In this document: positions 1 to 7,633 of the stretch, piece by piece
Numbering within the stretch: the first letter of the stretch is position 1
Layout of the letters: each line of letters begins with the position of its first letter
Assembly (NCBI RefSeq): GCF_001613465.1
Contig: NZ_BDCK01000052.1
Location: forward strand, 1 to 51,598
From: Nocardia niwae NBRC 108934 = DSM 45340
GTDB taxonomy: Bacteria > Actinomycetota > Actinomycetes > Mycobacteriales > Mycobacteriaceae
Reading direction: 5' to 3'
DNA: 51,598 bases
Notes under the pieces: generated by a model
The model's database searches: none
What the model was told of the DNA's origin: nothing
What the model saw: the letters and a program-made list of their open reading frames with translations, nothing else
Made by a program: the position numbers and the translations under genes

Positions 1-170
1 GGTTCGAGCGCCGACGTGGGTGCGGGGTTCAGGCCTTCGAGGGTTCCTTCGCTGATGAGGTCGGCGGTCATCTCGTCCATGGCGACGATGACGTGGAACA
101 GGAACCGCCCGGCGGGGGTGGTGGTGTCGATGCCTTGTTCGAGCACGATGAGGTCGGGTGCCGCGTTCGT
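1..170 (-). pseudogene. Serine recombinase (resolvase) remnant, runs off left edge
   Basis: Translating the minus strand from about position 158 to 1 gives LIVLEQGIDTTTPAG followed by FHVIVAMDEMTADLI. This is the middle of the catalytic domain of a serine resolvase/invertase; the family pattern is roughly DQGIDTsTPaG, then FHvlaAlaEfErdlI. The N-terminal part with the nucleophilic serine is absent: immediately upstream lies the end of the TetR gene (stop at 173-175). After the matched part the usual ERT-AGL-ARARG run is replaced by SEGTLEGLNPAPTSALE, so the frame also degrades. No start codon or ribosome site belongs to it. I read it as a dead fragment of a mobile-element or phage recombinase. 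Whether more survives left of the window is unknown. Confidence 0.6.
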
Positions 171-172
171 CG

Positions 173-778
173 CTATTGCGCCGCCCCCCGGTCCTTCTCG
201 GCCAGTGCCGCCCATGCGGTGATCAACAAGTCGTAGGCGTCGACGACGATGTCGTCGGGGATCCCGTCGGGGGTCAGTAGCTTCTGAACCAGAAGGCCAT
301 CTTCGAGGGCGTGCACTATCAGCGCCAGGAAGGCGGGATCTGCTGGAGGATGCGGCAATTCGTGGGTGATTCCGGTGGCGATGGCGTTGCGGGCGGTGAG
401 TTCGCGTTCGGCCAAGCGTGATCGCAGTTGGGGATTGCGCAGGATGTGGAGTACGAGTTCGAGCCGTAGCGCCAGCCATTCGTCGAGATGACGAGCACGG
501 GCGCGATTGAACTCGCGCAACGGTTCTCGGTTGGCGTGGTCGAGTCCGGCGACTTCTACGAGTTCGCGCTGCGTTCGCCGGGTGAGCAGTTCGAGGGTGA
601 GTTCATGCTTGTCCGCGAAGTTGCCGTAAAAGGCTCCTCTGGAGTATCCGGCGCGTTCGGCTATCTGCTCTACCGAGGTGCCGTTGACGCCGCGTTCGGC
701 GAACAACTTCGCGGCGGAGTCGAGCAGCCGGTCGCGGGTCTGTCGTCGGCTTTCCTCGCGGCTGAGTCGCTGATTCAT
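173..778 (-). CDS. TetR family transcriptional regulator
   Basis: A 201-residue one-component repressor. The N-terminal helix-turn-helix (about residues 14-60) has the family pattern: a helix LLDSAAKLFAERG, the segment TSVEQIAERAGYSRGAFYGNF and the closing KHELTLELL. The remaining two thirds is a helical ligand/dimer domain with no recognisable ligand signature. It is divergent from the amidase gene at 812; the 33 bp between them contain three alternating TGTAT/ATACA half-sites, so it probably represses both its own gene and the amidase. Length and domain order are normal for the family. The ligand cannot be predicted. Confidence 0.93.
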   Translation of the reverse strand: MNQRLSREESRRQTRDRLLDSAAKLFAERGVNGTSVEQIAERAGYSRGAFYGNFADKHELTLELLTRRTQRELVEVAGLDHANREPLREFNRARARHLDEWLALRLELVLHILRNPQLRSRLAERELTARNAIATGITHELPHPPADPAFLALIVHALEDGLLVQKLLTPDGIPDDIVVDAYDLLITAWAALAEKDRGAAQ

Positions 779-787
779 ATTCGATAG

Positions 788-810
788 TGTATCTAAATAC
801 AGCTATGTAT
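788..810. promoter_or_regulatory. Probable TetR operator with three half-sites
   Basis: TGTAT (788-792), ATACA (797-801) and TGTAT (806-810) occur with 9-bp periodicity, making two overlapping perfect inverted repeats with 4-bp spacers. The site fills the divergent gap between the TetR gene and the amidase, and abuts the amidase start. The short AT-rich island also holds -10-like sequences, so bound repressor would directly block RNA polymerase in both directions. The repeats are read from the sequence; binding is inferred from position. Confidence 0.65.
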
Positions 811-811
811 A

Positions 812-2230
812 TTGCGTCGCGTGGAGCATCTGTATGAGGCGAGTGCGGCGCAGGTCGCTGTGGCCGTGGCGGCGGGCGAGATCAGCGCAGTCGAGGTGGT
901 CGAAGCGCATCTGGCGAGGATCGGTGCGGTCAACCCGGCAGTGAACGCGGTAACGAATGTGCTGGCCGACGGCGCCCTCGCCGCCGCACGCACGATCGAC
1001 CGGCGGCGCGCGGCGGGCGAAGCGGTGGGTCCGCTGGCCGGAGTCCCGTTCACGGTGAAGGAGAACATCCATGTCAGGGGATCGGCCACGACGATGGGTG
1101 TGCCGGGCCTGAGGAACCTGGTGGCTACGGCCGATGCGCCACCGGTGCGTCGGCTGCGCGCGGCTGGGGCGATCCCGATCGGCCGAACCAACCTGCCTGA
1201 TCTGACGATCGCCGGTCTGCACACAACAAGCACGCTGTACGGCGATACGCGCAACCCATGGGATCCGCATGCCCGGACACCTGGTGGGACCAGTGGCGGC
1301 GACGGTGTCGCGGTAGCCACCGGCATGGCGCCGCTGGGACTGGGCAACGATTCTGGTGGCTCCTTACGCAATCCGGCGACATTCAATGGGATCACCGCAC
1401 TCAAACCCACCTACGGCCGATTCGCCGCGGACCATCGGATCAGCGGTCACGAACCGACACTGGCGTCACAACTGTTCCCGGTCGATGGTCCACTCGCCCG
1501 GTCGGTGGCGGATCTGCGGCTGGCTTTCGAAGTACTGGCCGGCACCGACGCGCAAGATCCCCGGGCCGTTCCCGCACCGCCGGACGGTCCGCCATTGAGC
1601 GGCCCCGTCACGGTCGGGCTGGTGACCGATCTCGATGGTGACCGAACGCATCCCGACGTGCGCGCCGGTTTGGCCGATGCGGCAGACGCGTTGGCCGACG
1701 CCGGCTACCGGATCGAAGAAGTGCAGGTACCCGCACTGGCCGAAGCGCTGGCAGTCTATTCCGGATTGATCAGCACCGAATTCTCTCTGGCCTGGCCCAC
1801 ACTGCGGCCACTGCTGAGCGAAACCAGTCGCCTGCACATGGAGTTGATGATGCGTCGGCACCCACCATCAGATCTGCCCGGCTATATCCAGCTGACCGCC
1901 GCCAGGCTGGGTGTGCAGCGCGCCTGGACGCAGTTCCTCGACCGGTATCCGCTCCTACTCGGCCCGGTATACACCGAATTGCCGCCACCACCAACTGTTC
2001 CGCGCGACGCGGACGAGCAGGAGCGGATGATGAGCCCACTGCGCTTGTGCACCGCCACCACCCTGGTGGGAGTCCCAGCGGTAGCCGTTCCGGCCGGTGT
2101 GATCGGCGGGCTGCCTCAGGGCGCTCAGGTCATCGGCCGGATGTATCGGGAAGACCTGTGCCTGACCGCGGCGGGCGCCATCGAGCAACGCTTGGGAGTG
2201 CTGACCCCGATCAACCCGATCGCGGCCTGA
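812..2230 (+). CDS. Amidase (amidase-signature family)
   Basis: Cytoplasmic amide hydrolase of about 472 residues. The Ser-cisSer-Lys triad can be read: Lys83 in FTVKENIHV, cis-Ser161 in TPGGTSGGDG (family GGSSGG, with Thr in the first serine place) and nucleophile Ser184 in DSGGSLRNP, followed by ALKPTYGR. Substrate is not deducible; the family includes aliphatic and aryl amidases and GatA-like enzymes, but no gatB or gatC lies nearby. The start is uncertain: TTG at 812 or GTG at 821 fit, neither has a Shine-Dalgarno sequence, and the operator ends at 810, so a leaderless mRNA is likely. Probably induced when the divergent TetR protein binds the amide substrate or a relative. Confidence 0.92.
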   Translation: MRRVEHLYEASAAQVAVAVAAGEISAVEVVEAHLARIGAVNPAVNAVTNVLADGALAAARTIDRRRAAGEAVGPLAGVPFTVKENIHVRGSATTMGVPGLRNLVATADAPPVRRLRAAGAIPIGRTNLPDLTIAGLHTTSTLYGDTRNPWDPHARTPGGTSGGDGVAVATGMAPLGLGNDSGGSLRNPATFNGITALKPTYGRFAADHRISGHEPTLASQLFPVDGPLARSVADLRLAFEVLAGTDAQDPRAVPAPPDGPPLSGPVTVGLVTDLDGDRTHPDVRAGLADAADALADAGYRIEEVQVPALAEALAVYSGLISTEFSLAWPTLRPLLSETSRLHMELMMRRHPPSDLPGYIQLTAARLGVQRAWTQFLDRYPLLLGPVYTELPPPPTVPRDADEQERMMSPLRLCTATTLVGVPAVAVPAGVIGGLPQGAQVIGRMYREDLCLTAAGAIEQRLGVLTPINPIAA

Positions 2231-3321
2231 CAGCGCAGCGCGCACATCGACACAGGATGCCTCAGACACGTAGATGATCAGAACAGCGTGTCGCGGACCC
2301 GTAGGGGCCGGTACCCGGTCGGGCCGAGTGCGGCAAGTGGTCGCCGAACGTAGACCAGCGGGGATAGGTTGTGGCCTGAAACGAGACTCGGGTCTCGGCA
2401 CGTCTGCCTCGCAGCTGGAGTCGTCCCACAGCCCCGGGCATCGCGGTCCGCGCATATCGCCGCCGCAGCGCCCACCGCGCTGATAGGCCCGACTCGACCG
2501 CAAGTGTCGGTTGACCGCAATCGCCTTGCTGCTTCCACTGGTTTGCTGTCGACGGTGTGCCTCGAGGATACGAGTGGAGGAATCGGACAAATGGCGCACC
2601 CGCATTTGTCGCGGACGGACAAGCGCAGCCGTTACGGCGTGAACGATCCTGGGGTTGTCAGCCAATTTTTCGATTGCGTGGAGGTGGTCATACAGAGGGC
2701 ATCGATGAAACCCTCACCCTTATCACCACCGGCCGGTACGGCCGGTGCCGCGGCTGCCGCACCGAGATTCCGCTCCGCCTACTGCAAACCATTCCCACTA
2801 CGCAGTGGTGTCTGAAGTGCCGGCGGCATCTGCCCGCCTTCGACGGTTCCCGCCCGATGCGCGGACACCTTACTCGAACAGCTCTCCAAGGAAATCGACG
2901 TGACCTGCGGCGCACAGGAAACCCCTCGCATTGGCGTGAGCGTGCCTTCCGCGGCGACGACAGCCCCCATCTCGGCCGCCTACCGTGCCTCCGATACCGC
3001 TCGAGCGGATGGCTGGTCAGCCACTACGACCCGCTGGAGAACCCGGGATGCGACCAGGCGACCAGGCCATTGAGAGGCTGTGAGACTCGGAAGCCAGGCG
3101 ATCTCCAGCCCATCGTCGACGGTCCCGCACCCTCGTCGTGCTCGGCAAACCGATTGCAACGGCCCGTATGGGGGCATCCCCACGACAACCAACTGTGACC
3201 GATGGTCATCCCGCTGGACACACCGTTACCACCGAGAACCCCGCCCCGAAAGGCGGCCCCGGCTCCGTTGTCGGAATTCGACCCGAGCCGGAATCCGCAC
3301 CGAGTGGGAGGAGGACATGAG
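2231..3321. other. Long non-coding or degenerate stretch
   Basis: About 1.1 kb between the amidase and transaldolase with no convincing intact gene. Open frames exist on both strands but lack ribosome sites, family motifs or steady high-GC third positions. Within it, 2686-2850 encodes a zinc-finger-like segment (listed separately), and one base out of phase the stretch around 2870-3060 reads TLLEQLSKEIDVTCGAQETP, which looks coding-like but matches nothing I know. The region is best read as eroded former genes. Confidence 0.5.
2686..2850 (+). pseudogene. DksA/TraR-like zinc-finger fragment
   Basis: In one frame the plus strand encodes ETLTLITTGRYGRCRGCRTE, then IPLRLLQTIPTTQWCLKC. This matches the C-terminal four-cysteine zinc finger of the DksA/TraR family (G-YG-CxxC, IP-RL-a-P-t, CxxC). 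The preceding coiled-coil part and a clear start are missing, and the frame continues into unrelated sequence, so it is probably a decayed gene. A short functional zinc-finger protein starting at an unrecognised codon cannot be excluded. Confidence 0.45.
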
Positions 3322-4440
3322 ATGCCTAACCCGTTGACTGCGCTGACCCAGGCCGGGGTGTCGATCTGGCTCGACGACCTCAGCCGCGAACGCCTCACCG
3401 ACGGCAGCCTCGCCGATCTGGTTCGGGACCGGCATGTGGTCGGTGTGACTACCAACCCGACCATCTTCGCCAAAGCAATCACCGGCAGCGACTGCTACGC
3501 CGAGCAAATCCGTGATCTCGCTCTGCGCCAGCTGGACACCGACACGGCCCTGCGGGAGCTGACCACCTACGACGTGCGCTGGGCCTGCGATGTGCTGCGC
3601 CCGGTATATGAGGATACCGGCCAGGTGGACGGGCGGGTCTCGATCGAGGTCGACCCGCGGATCGCCCACGACACCGACCGCACGGTGGCCGATGCTCGCG
3701 CCCTATGGTGGCTGGTCGACCGGCCCAACCTGTTCGTGAAGATCCCCGCCGCCAAACAAGGGCTGCCGGCGATCACCGCCTGCCTTGCCGACGGCATCGA
3801 CATCAACGTCACCCTCATGTTCTCCCTGCACCGATACCGCGAGGTGATCGAAGCGTTCTGGTCCGGGCTCGAACAAGCCCACGCACGCGGGAAAGACATC
3901 ACCGCCATCCACTCCGTGGCGTCTTTCTTCGTTTCCCGTGTCGACACCGAGGTCGACCAGCGTCTCGACGAACTCGGCACCGATCAGGCCGCCGCCCTGC
4001 GCGGTCAGGCCGCGATCGCCAACGCGCGGCTGGCCTATCAGCTCTATGAGCAGAGTCTCGACAGCGACCGGTGGCGGGCGCTGGCGCGGGCCGGTGCCCG
4101 TCCGCAGCGTCCGCTGTGGGCGTCGACCGGGGTGAAAGACCCCCGCTACGACGACACCCGCTACGTGGTCGAACTTGTCGGGCCCGGAGTGGTGAACACC
4201 ATGCCGGAAGCGACCCTGCACGCTGTCGCCGACCACGGCCTGGTCCCCGCCGACAGCATCCACGGCAGCTACCCTCACGCTCGGCAGGTCCTCGACGAGC
4301 TCGCCGGGTTCGGCGTCGACTACGACGACGTCGTCGCCACCCTGGAAGCCAATGGTGTCGCCACATTCGACGCCAGCTGGGACCGGCTCGGCACCGACCT
4401 CGCCCACGCCCTCACCGGCACACCCTCCCGGCAGCGGTGA
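3322..4440 (+). CDS. tal: Transaldolase
   Basis: Transfers a dihydroxyacetone unit between sedoheptulose-7-phosphate and glyceraldehyde-3-phosphate in the non-oxidative pentose phosphate pathway, in the cytoplasm. The 372-residue product has the signature VTTNPTIF (residues 42-49) and the Schiff-base lysine in LFVKIPAAKQG (Lys140), then NVTLMFSLHRY and SFFVSRVDTEVD. The length fits the longer actinobacterial subfamily. I chose ATG 3322 because GGGAGGAGG lies just upstream (3306-3314); an upstream in-frame extension to 3202 lacks family similarity. It stands alone here, away from tkt, zwf and pgi, so it may be a second, accessory transaldolase. Confidence 0.93.
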   Translation: MPNPLTALTQAGVSIWLDDLSRERLTDGSLADLVRDRHVVGVTTNPTIFAKAITGSDCYAEQIRDLALRQLDTDTALRELTTYDVRWACDVLRPVYEDTGQVDGRVSIEVDPRIAHDTDRTVADARALWWLVDRPNLFVKIPAAKQGLPAITACLADGIDINVTLMFSLHRYREVIEAFWSGLEQAHARGKDITAIHSVASFFVSRVDTEVDQRLDELGTDQAAALRGQAAIANARLAYQLYEQSLDSDRWRALARAGARPQRPLWASTGVKDPRYDDTRYVVELVGPGVVNTMPEATLHAVADHGLVPADSIHGSYPHARQVLDELAGFGVDYDDVVATLEANGVATFDASWDRLGTDLAHALTGTPSRQR

Positions 4441-4445
4441 CACCG

Positions 4446-4529
4446 ATGACCGCACCCTCGGCGACCGCAATCGCCGGTGCCGGGCCGGGCGGGCTGAACG
4501 CCGCACAGGCATTGCGCGACAACAGATAG
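4446..4529 (+). pseudogene. N-terminal stub of an FAD/NAD(P) oxidoreductase
   Basis: Five bases after the transaldolase stop, an ATG opens 27 codons that read ATAIAGAGPGGLNAAQALRDN and then stop. The GAGPGGL-AA-aLR run is the dinucleotide-binding P-loop of flavin oxidoreductases. Nothing in the following sequence continues the fold. It looks like the leftover front end of a flavoprotein gene once co-transcribed with tal. A 27-residue functional peptide seems unlikely. Confidence 0.5.
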
Positions 4530-4546
4530 GTGCCTCGGGGCCGGGC

Positions 4547-4858
4547 TCAGCAGGTGCCGTCGTGCACCGGATAGTGGATGACGACCGCACCACCGGTGGC
4601 GTAGTTGGCGACATCGGCAGCCACCTGCCGGCCCTGCGGAGACGTCCTCGCCGCGGTCATTGCCGCAGCGTCAGCGAACTCGGCCTCGAAGACCGCGAAG
4701 TACGGCGTCTGTCCCTGCGTCGCTGCCACCTCGAAGCTGTAGCGCCACGCGAGCAGGCCGGGCATGCGCGTGACCAGCGGGAGGTGGTTGTTCACGTAGT
4801 AGGCGCGGAAGTGGTCGGGATCGGCGGGCTCGGGATACAGGACCATCAGCTTGTGCAT
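4547..4858 (-). CDS. EthD-domain protein
   Basis: A 103-residue protein of the EthD dimeric alpha-beta barrel type. Seen: MHKLMVLYPEPADPDHFRAY, a conserved NHLPL segment, MPGLLAWRYSFE and a C-terminal GGAVVIHYPV strand. EthD proteins accompany degradative P450 or quinone pathways, but their chemical role is often undefined. GGAGG sits about 7 bases before the ATG, supporting the start. It is convergent with transaldolase and has no obvious partner, so no pathway can be assigned. Confidence 0.85.
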   Translation of the reverse strand: MHKLMVLYPEPADPDHFRAYYVNNHLPLVTRMPGLLAWRYSFEVAATQGQTPYFAVFEAEFADAAAMTAARTSPQGRQVAADVANYATGGAVVIHYPVHDGTC

Positions 4859-5159
4859 AGCAACCTCCGTTCAGCGGCGAGCGACCACAACACCCGGAGA
4901 TCTCGGGCCGTCGCCGTACCGGCACCACCCTAAAGAGACACGAGCAGCAGCACGAGCGAATATCCGCCTCCGGCTCGGCCCAGCTCTCGTGGTGATAGCG
5001 GGGCGAAGTCGGGGGTCGGGCCGATTCGACACGGAAAGTATGCCGCCGGGCGGCGGAATAATCGGGTTCTGGCGCACGTTCGGTGATCGCTGTGGTTGAT
5101 GCCGCTTTCCCCAACGCCGGCACGTGAATCCCGAACCTGCACGGCATCGCTGGGAGGGC
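4859..5159. other. Intergenic stretch, no gene seen
   Basis: About 300 bp between the EthD gene and the orphan gene at 5160-5993, both minus-strand. It must carry the EthD promoter. No protein family, strong hairpin or repeat was recognised. Confidence 0.5.
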
Positions 5160-5993
5160 TCACCGATGATTCGTGCCGTCGCCGAACGCGGTCAGGAATT
5201 GTTCATCGACGCAGTTGTCCCAGTCGTCGAGCGACCACCAGCCCCAGGGTGCTTCGGGCTCCGTCACCAACCTTGTCGGCCGACCGGTCGCCATGTGTTC
5301 GATCCGCTCGGCGGCCGCTACCGGTCGACCCTTCCACGTCAGCTCCACTCCACTGAGCTGGGGCTCCGCGTCGGCGAGTGCGTCGATCAACCGGCTCGGC
5401 AACTTCGTGGTGGATCGCCAGTCGTCCAGCCACTCCTCGCTGGGGAGCCCCCAGTATGCGATTTCGGGAGTACTGGGGGTTTCGCGTGAGGCGGTGGTCT
5501 CGTCGGCGAACCACGATTTGCGCTCGTTCTGCCCATACCGCCAACCGGCGATCGGAGCCTGCCACCAACCATGGTGCACCTGCCACTTCAAATCCGTCAG
5601 CGCGTCGGGGATCCGGTCCGCTGTGCTGGGAAGCAGCCGGACGCGAATGCTGTCGTAGCCGAATCGGCACCAGCGCGGCTGCCCGAGATCCTCGGTCGCA
5701 GTCCTATGAGTGCGGTGCTCGATAACATCAGGGTCGTCACTGCCGTCTTCGCCGTGGCGCACCCATGCGGAGTCGAGCTGCTCCCCGAATGACTCCCAAA
5801 CCAAGTCCAGCACGCGCGTTCCAGTCCAGCGTGTACCGAGCTGGACGTCCAACAGCGACCCTGTGCGGCGATGCCAGAAAGGAATGTTGTAGGTCCCTCT
5901 CCGCCATGTAGCGGCATCAAGGATGTCCTCCGCGGTAACCACAGTGCCCGACTGTTGGTCGACGCGGACGAACACGGTCGCGATATTGGCCAC
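5160..5993 (-). CDS. Tryptophan-rich protein of unknown function
   Basis: A 277-residue soluble protein I do not recognise. It has no signal peptide or membrane segment and is unusually rich in tryptophan (for example WQVHHGWWQAPIAGW and WGWWSLDDWDNC) and in acidic residues. The start is GTG with a weak ribosome site. Just upstream, in another minus frame, the sequence reads LGEILTAKKLRWPILHVTL, which looks protein-like, so a frameshifted N-terminal extension is possible. Neighbours (EthD, Rho) give no clue to function. Its GC content appears somewhat lower than that of flanking genes, compatible with recent arrival. Confidence 0.65.
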   Translation of the reverse strand: MANIATVFVRVDQQSGTVVTAEDILDAATWRRGTYNIPFWHRRTGSLLDVQLGTRWTGTRVLDLVWESFGEQLDSAWVRHGEDGSDDPDVIEHRTHRTATEDLGQPRWCRFGYDSIRVRLLPSTADRIPDALTDLKWQVHHGWWQAPIAGWRYGQNERKSWFADETTASRETPSTPEIAYWGLPSEEWLDDWRSTTKLPSRLIDALADAEPQLSGVELTWKGRPVAAAERIEHMATGRPTRLVTEPEAPWGWWSLDDWDNCVDEQFLTAFGDGTNHR

Positions 5994-6373
5994 GACGCAG
6001 TGTGACGTGCAGGATCGGCCAGCGCAATTTCTTTGCGGTCAGAATCTCGCCCAATCCACTGTCTACCAGCACTATCGGTGAGCCCAAGAGCATCGAAAGT
6101 GCGCCAGAACCAATAATTGGGCGCCCTTGCATGTTGTGGGTGGTGCCGCTAACGTAGGAGCGGTCTTCATCTTGTGGATGTAGGTGACCACTCCCTCCCA
6201 CAAGAGTCCACATTCACCGCCACGGTCTCGTATGCCGTGCAATCGGCATCCCGCAGGTCGAACGACTCTCTGCCACACGTCATCTCGGCGGGTGCGGCAG
6301 GCGTCGTCTCGCGTAGGCGGCATTCACGGCGGCCACCCGCCGGCATTCACTGACAATTCCGGGAGAAGAAACC
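5994..6373. other. Divergent intergenic region upstream of the Rho gene
   Basis: 380 bp between the unknown minus-strand gene and the plus-strand rho paralogue; it must contain both promoters. A minus-strand frame from about 6180 to 6000 reads MQGRPIIGSGALSMLLGSPI and then VLVDSGLGEILTAKKLRW, which may be a fragment of a former gene or the frameshifted start of the 5160-5993 gene. No clear operator or hairpin was identified. Confidence 0.35.
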
Positions 6374-7528
6374 ATGCACAACAACGCTGTTCACAGACAA
6401 GACGGCGAACTCGAGGATGACCGGGCGACGGCGGTCACCGGCATCCTCGACCTCACCCACACCCACGCTCGGCTGCGTGTCGACGGCTATCTGCCCGGGC
6501 CACGCGACGCCCATGTGCCGGCGCGGCTGGTCCGCGAGCACGGACTCCGTCGCGGCGACACCGTCACCGGCGCCGTGGGCCCCAGACGTGCGGGCGCCGA
6601 GCGCGCACCGCTGATCCGAGTCGACCGCGTCAACGGCCTGCCACCCGCCAATGCCACGGCGCGTCCGCAGTTCGCCGACTTGGTTCCCCTCTATCCACAG
6701 GAGCGTTTGCGGCTCGAGACCGAGCCGCACGAGCTGATCACCCGCGCCACCGATCTGGTCATGCCGCTCGGCAAAGGACAGCGCGCTTTGGTGGTGGCCC
6801 CGCCCAAGGCGGGCAAAACCTCTGTGCTGCAATCCATTGCCCACGGCATCGCCAAGAACCATCCCGAATGCCAGCTGATTCTGGTACTGGTCGGGGAACG
6901 CCCGGAGGAGGTGACCGACCTGTCACGCGCCGTCCCGGCCGAGGTAGCTGCCGCGACCTTCGACCAGCCGGCCCACGAACACATCGCGCTCGCCGAGTTG
7001 GCCATCGAACGCGCCAAACGGCTCGTGGAAACGGGCCACGACGTCGTCGTACTGCTGGACTCGCTGACCCGCCTGGCCCGCGCCTACAACCTGGCGGCCG
7101 CCGGGTCCGGCCGCATCCTTTCCGGCGGCGTCGACGCGGGCGCACTCGCGCCGCCGAAGAAGTTTCTCGGCGCCGCGCGCAATATCGAGAACGGCGGCTC
7201 ACTCACCATCATCGCCACAGCTCTGGTCGAGACCGGCTCGCTCGCCGACACCGTGATCTTCGAGGAGTACAAGGGCACCGGAAACGCCGAACTGAAGCTC
7301 GATCGCCACCTCGCCGACCGCCGCCTGTTCCCCGCGATCGACATCGACCGATCCAGCACACGCAAAGAGGAATTGCTGCTGTCCACCGACGAGCTCGCCG
7401 CCACTCGATCCTTGCGAAACACTTTGTCGGGCCGTCCCCCGCAGCAATCGCTGGAACTGCTGCTGACCGGCCTGCGGCAAACCGGAACCAACCAGGAATT
7501 CCTGACCCAGATCCGCACCGCGGGGTGA
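6374..7528 (+). CDS. rho: Short Rho transcription-termination factor paralogue
   Basis: A 384-residue hexameric RNA helicase of the Rho family. The ATPase core is complete: Walker A PPKAGKTS (143-150), GERPEEVTDLSR (174-185), Walker B VVVLLDSLTRLARAYN, the Q/R-loop run GGVDAGAL-PPKKFLGAARN (to 270), ENGGSLTIIATAL and EEYKGTGN. It lacks the N-terminal helical domain and the long basic insert of housekeeping actinobacterial Rho. In the RNA-binding fold the aromatic GFGFLR motif of the primary site is replaced by THARLR. GGGAGAAG lies upstream of the ATG. It is probably an additional Rho with altered RNA loading; a housekeeping rho should exist elsewhere in the genome. Confidence 0.9.
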   Translation: MHNNAVHRQDGELEDDRATAVTGILDLTHTHARLRVDGYLPGPRDAHVPARLVREHGLRRGDTVTGAVGPRRAGAERAPLIRVDRVNGLPPANATARPQFADLVPLYPQERLRLETEPHELITRATDLVMPLGKGQRALVVAPPKAGKTSVLQSIAHGIAKNHPECQLILVLVGERPEEVTDLSRAVPAEVAAATFDQPAHEHIALAELAIERAKRLVETGHDVVVLLDSLTRLARAYNLAAAGSGRILSGGVDAGALAPPKKFLGAARNIENGGSLTIIATALVETGSLADTVIFEEYKGTGNAELKLDRHLADRRLFPAIDIDRSSTRKEELLLSTDELAATRSLRNTLSGRPPQQSLELLLTGLRQTGTNQEFLTQIRTAG

Positions 7529-7633
7529 GAAAGTAACCCCGAACGTCGCCCGACGATGTGCTGTAGGAACCAGCGGATGAAAGGGGGTGCCCTGGCGGCA
7601 TTCGGTCCGCACGAGCAGGGCGCGGGCAGTTGA

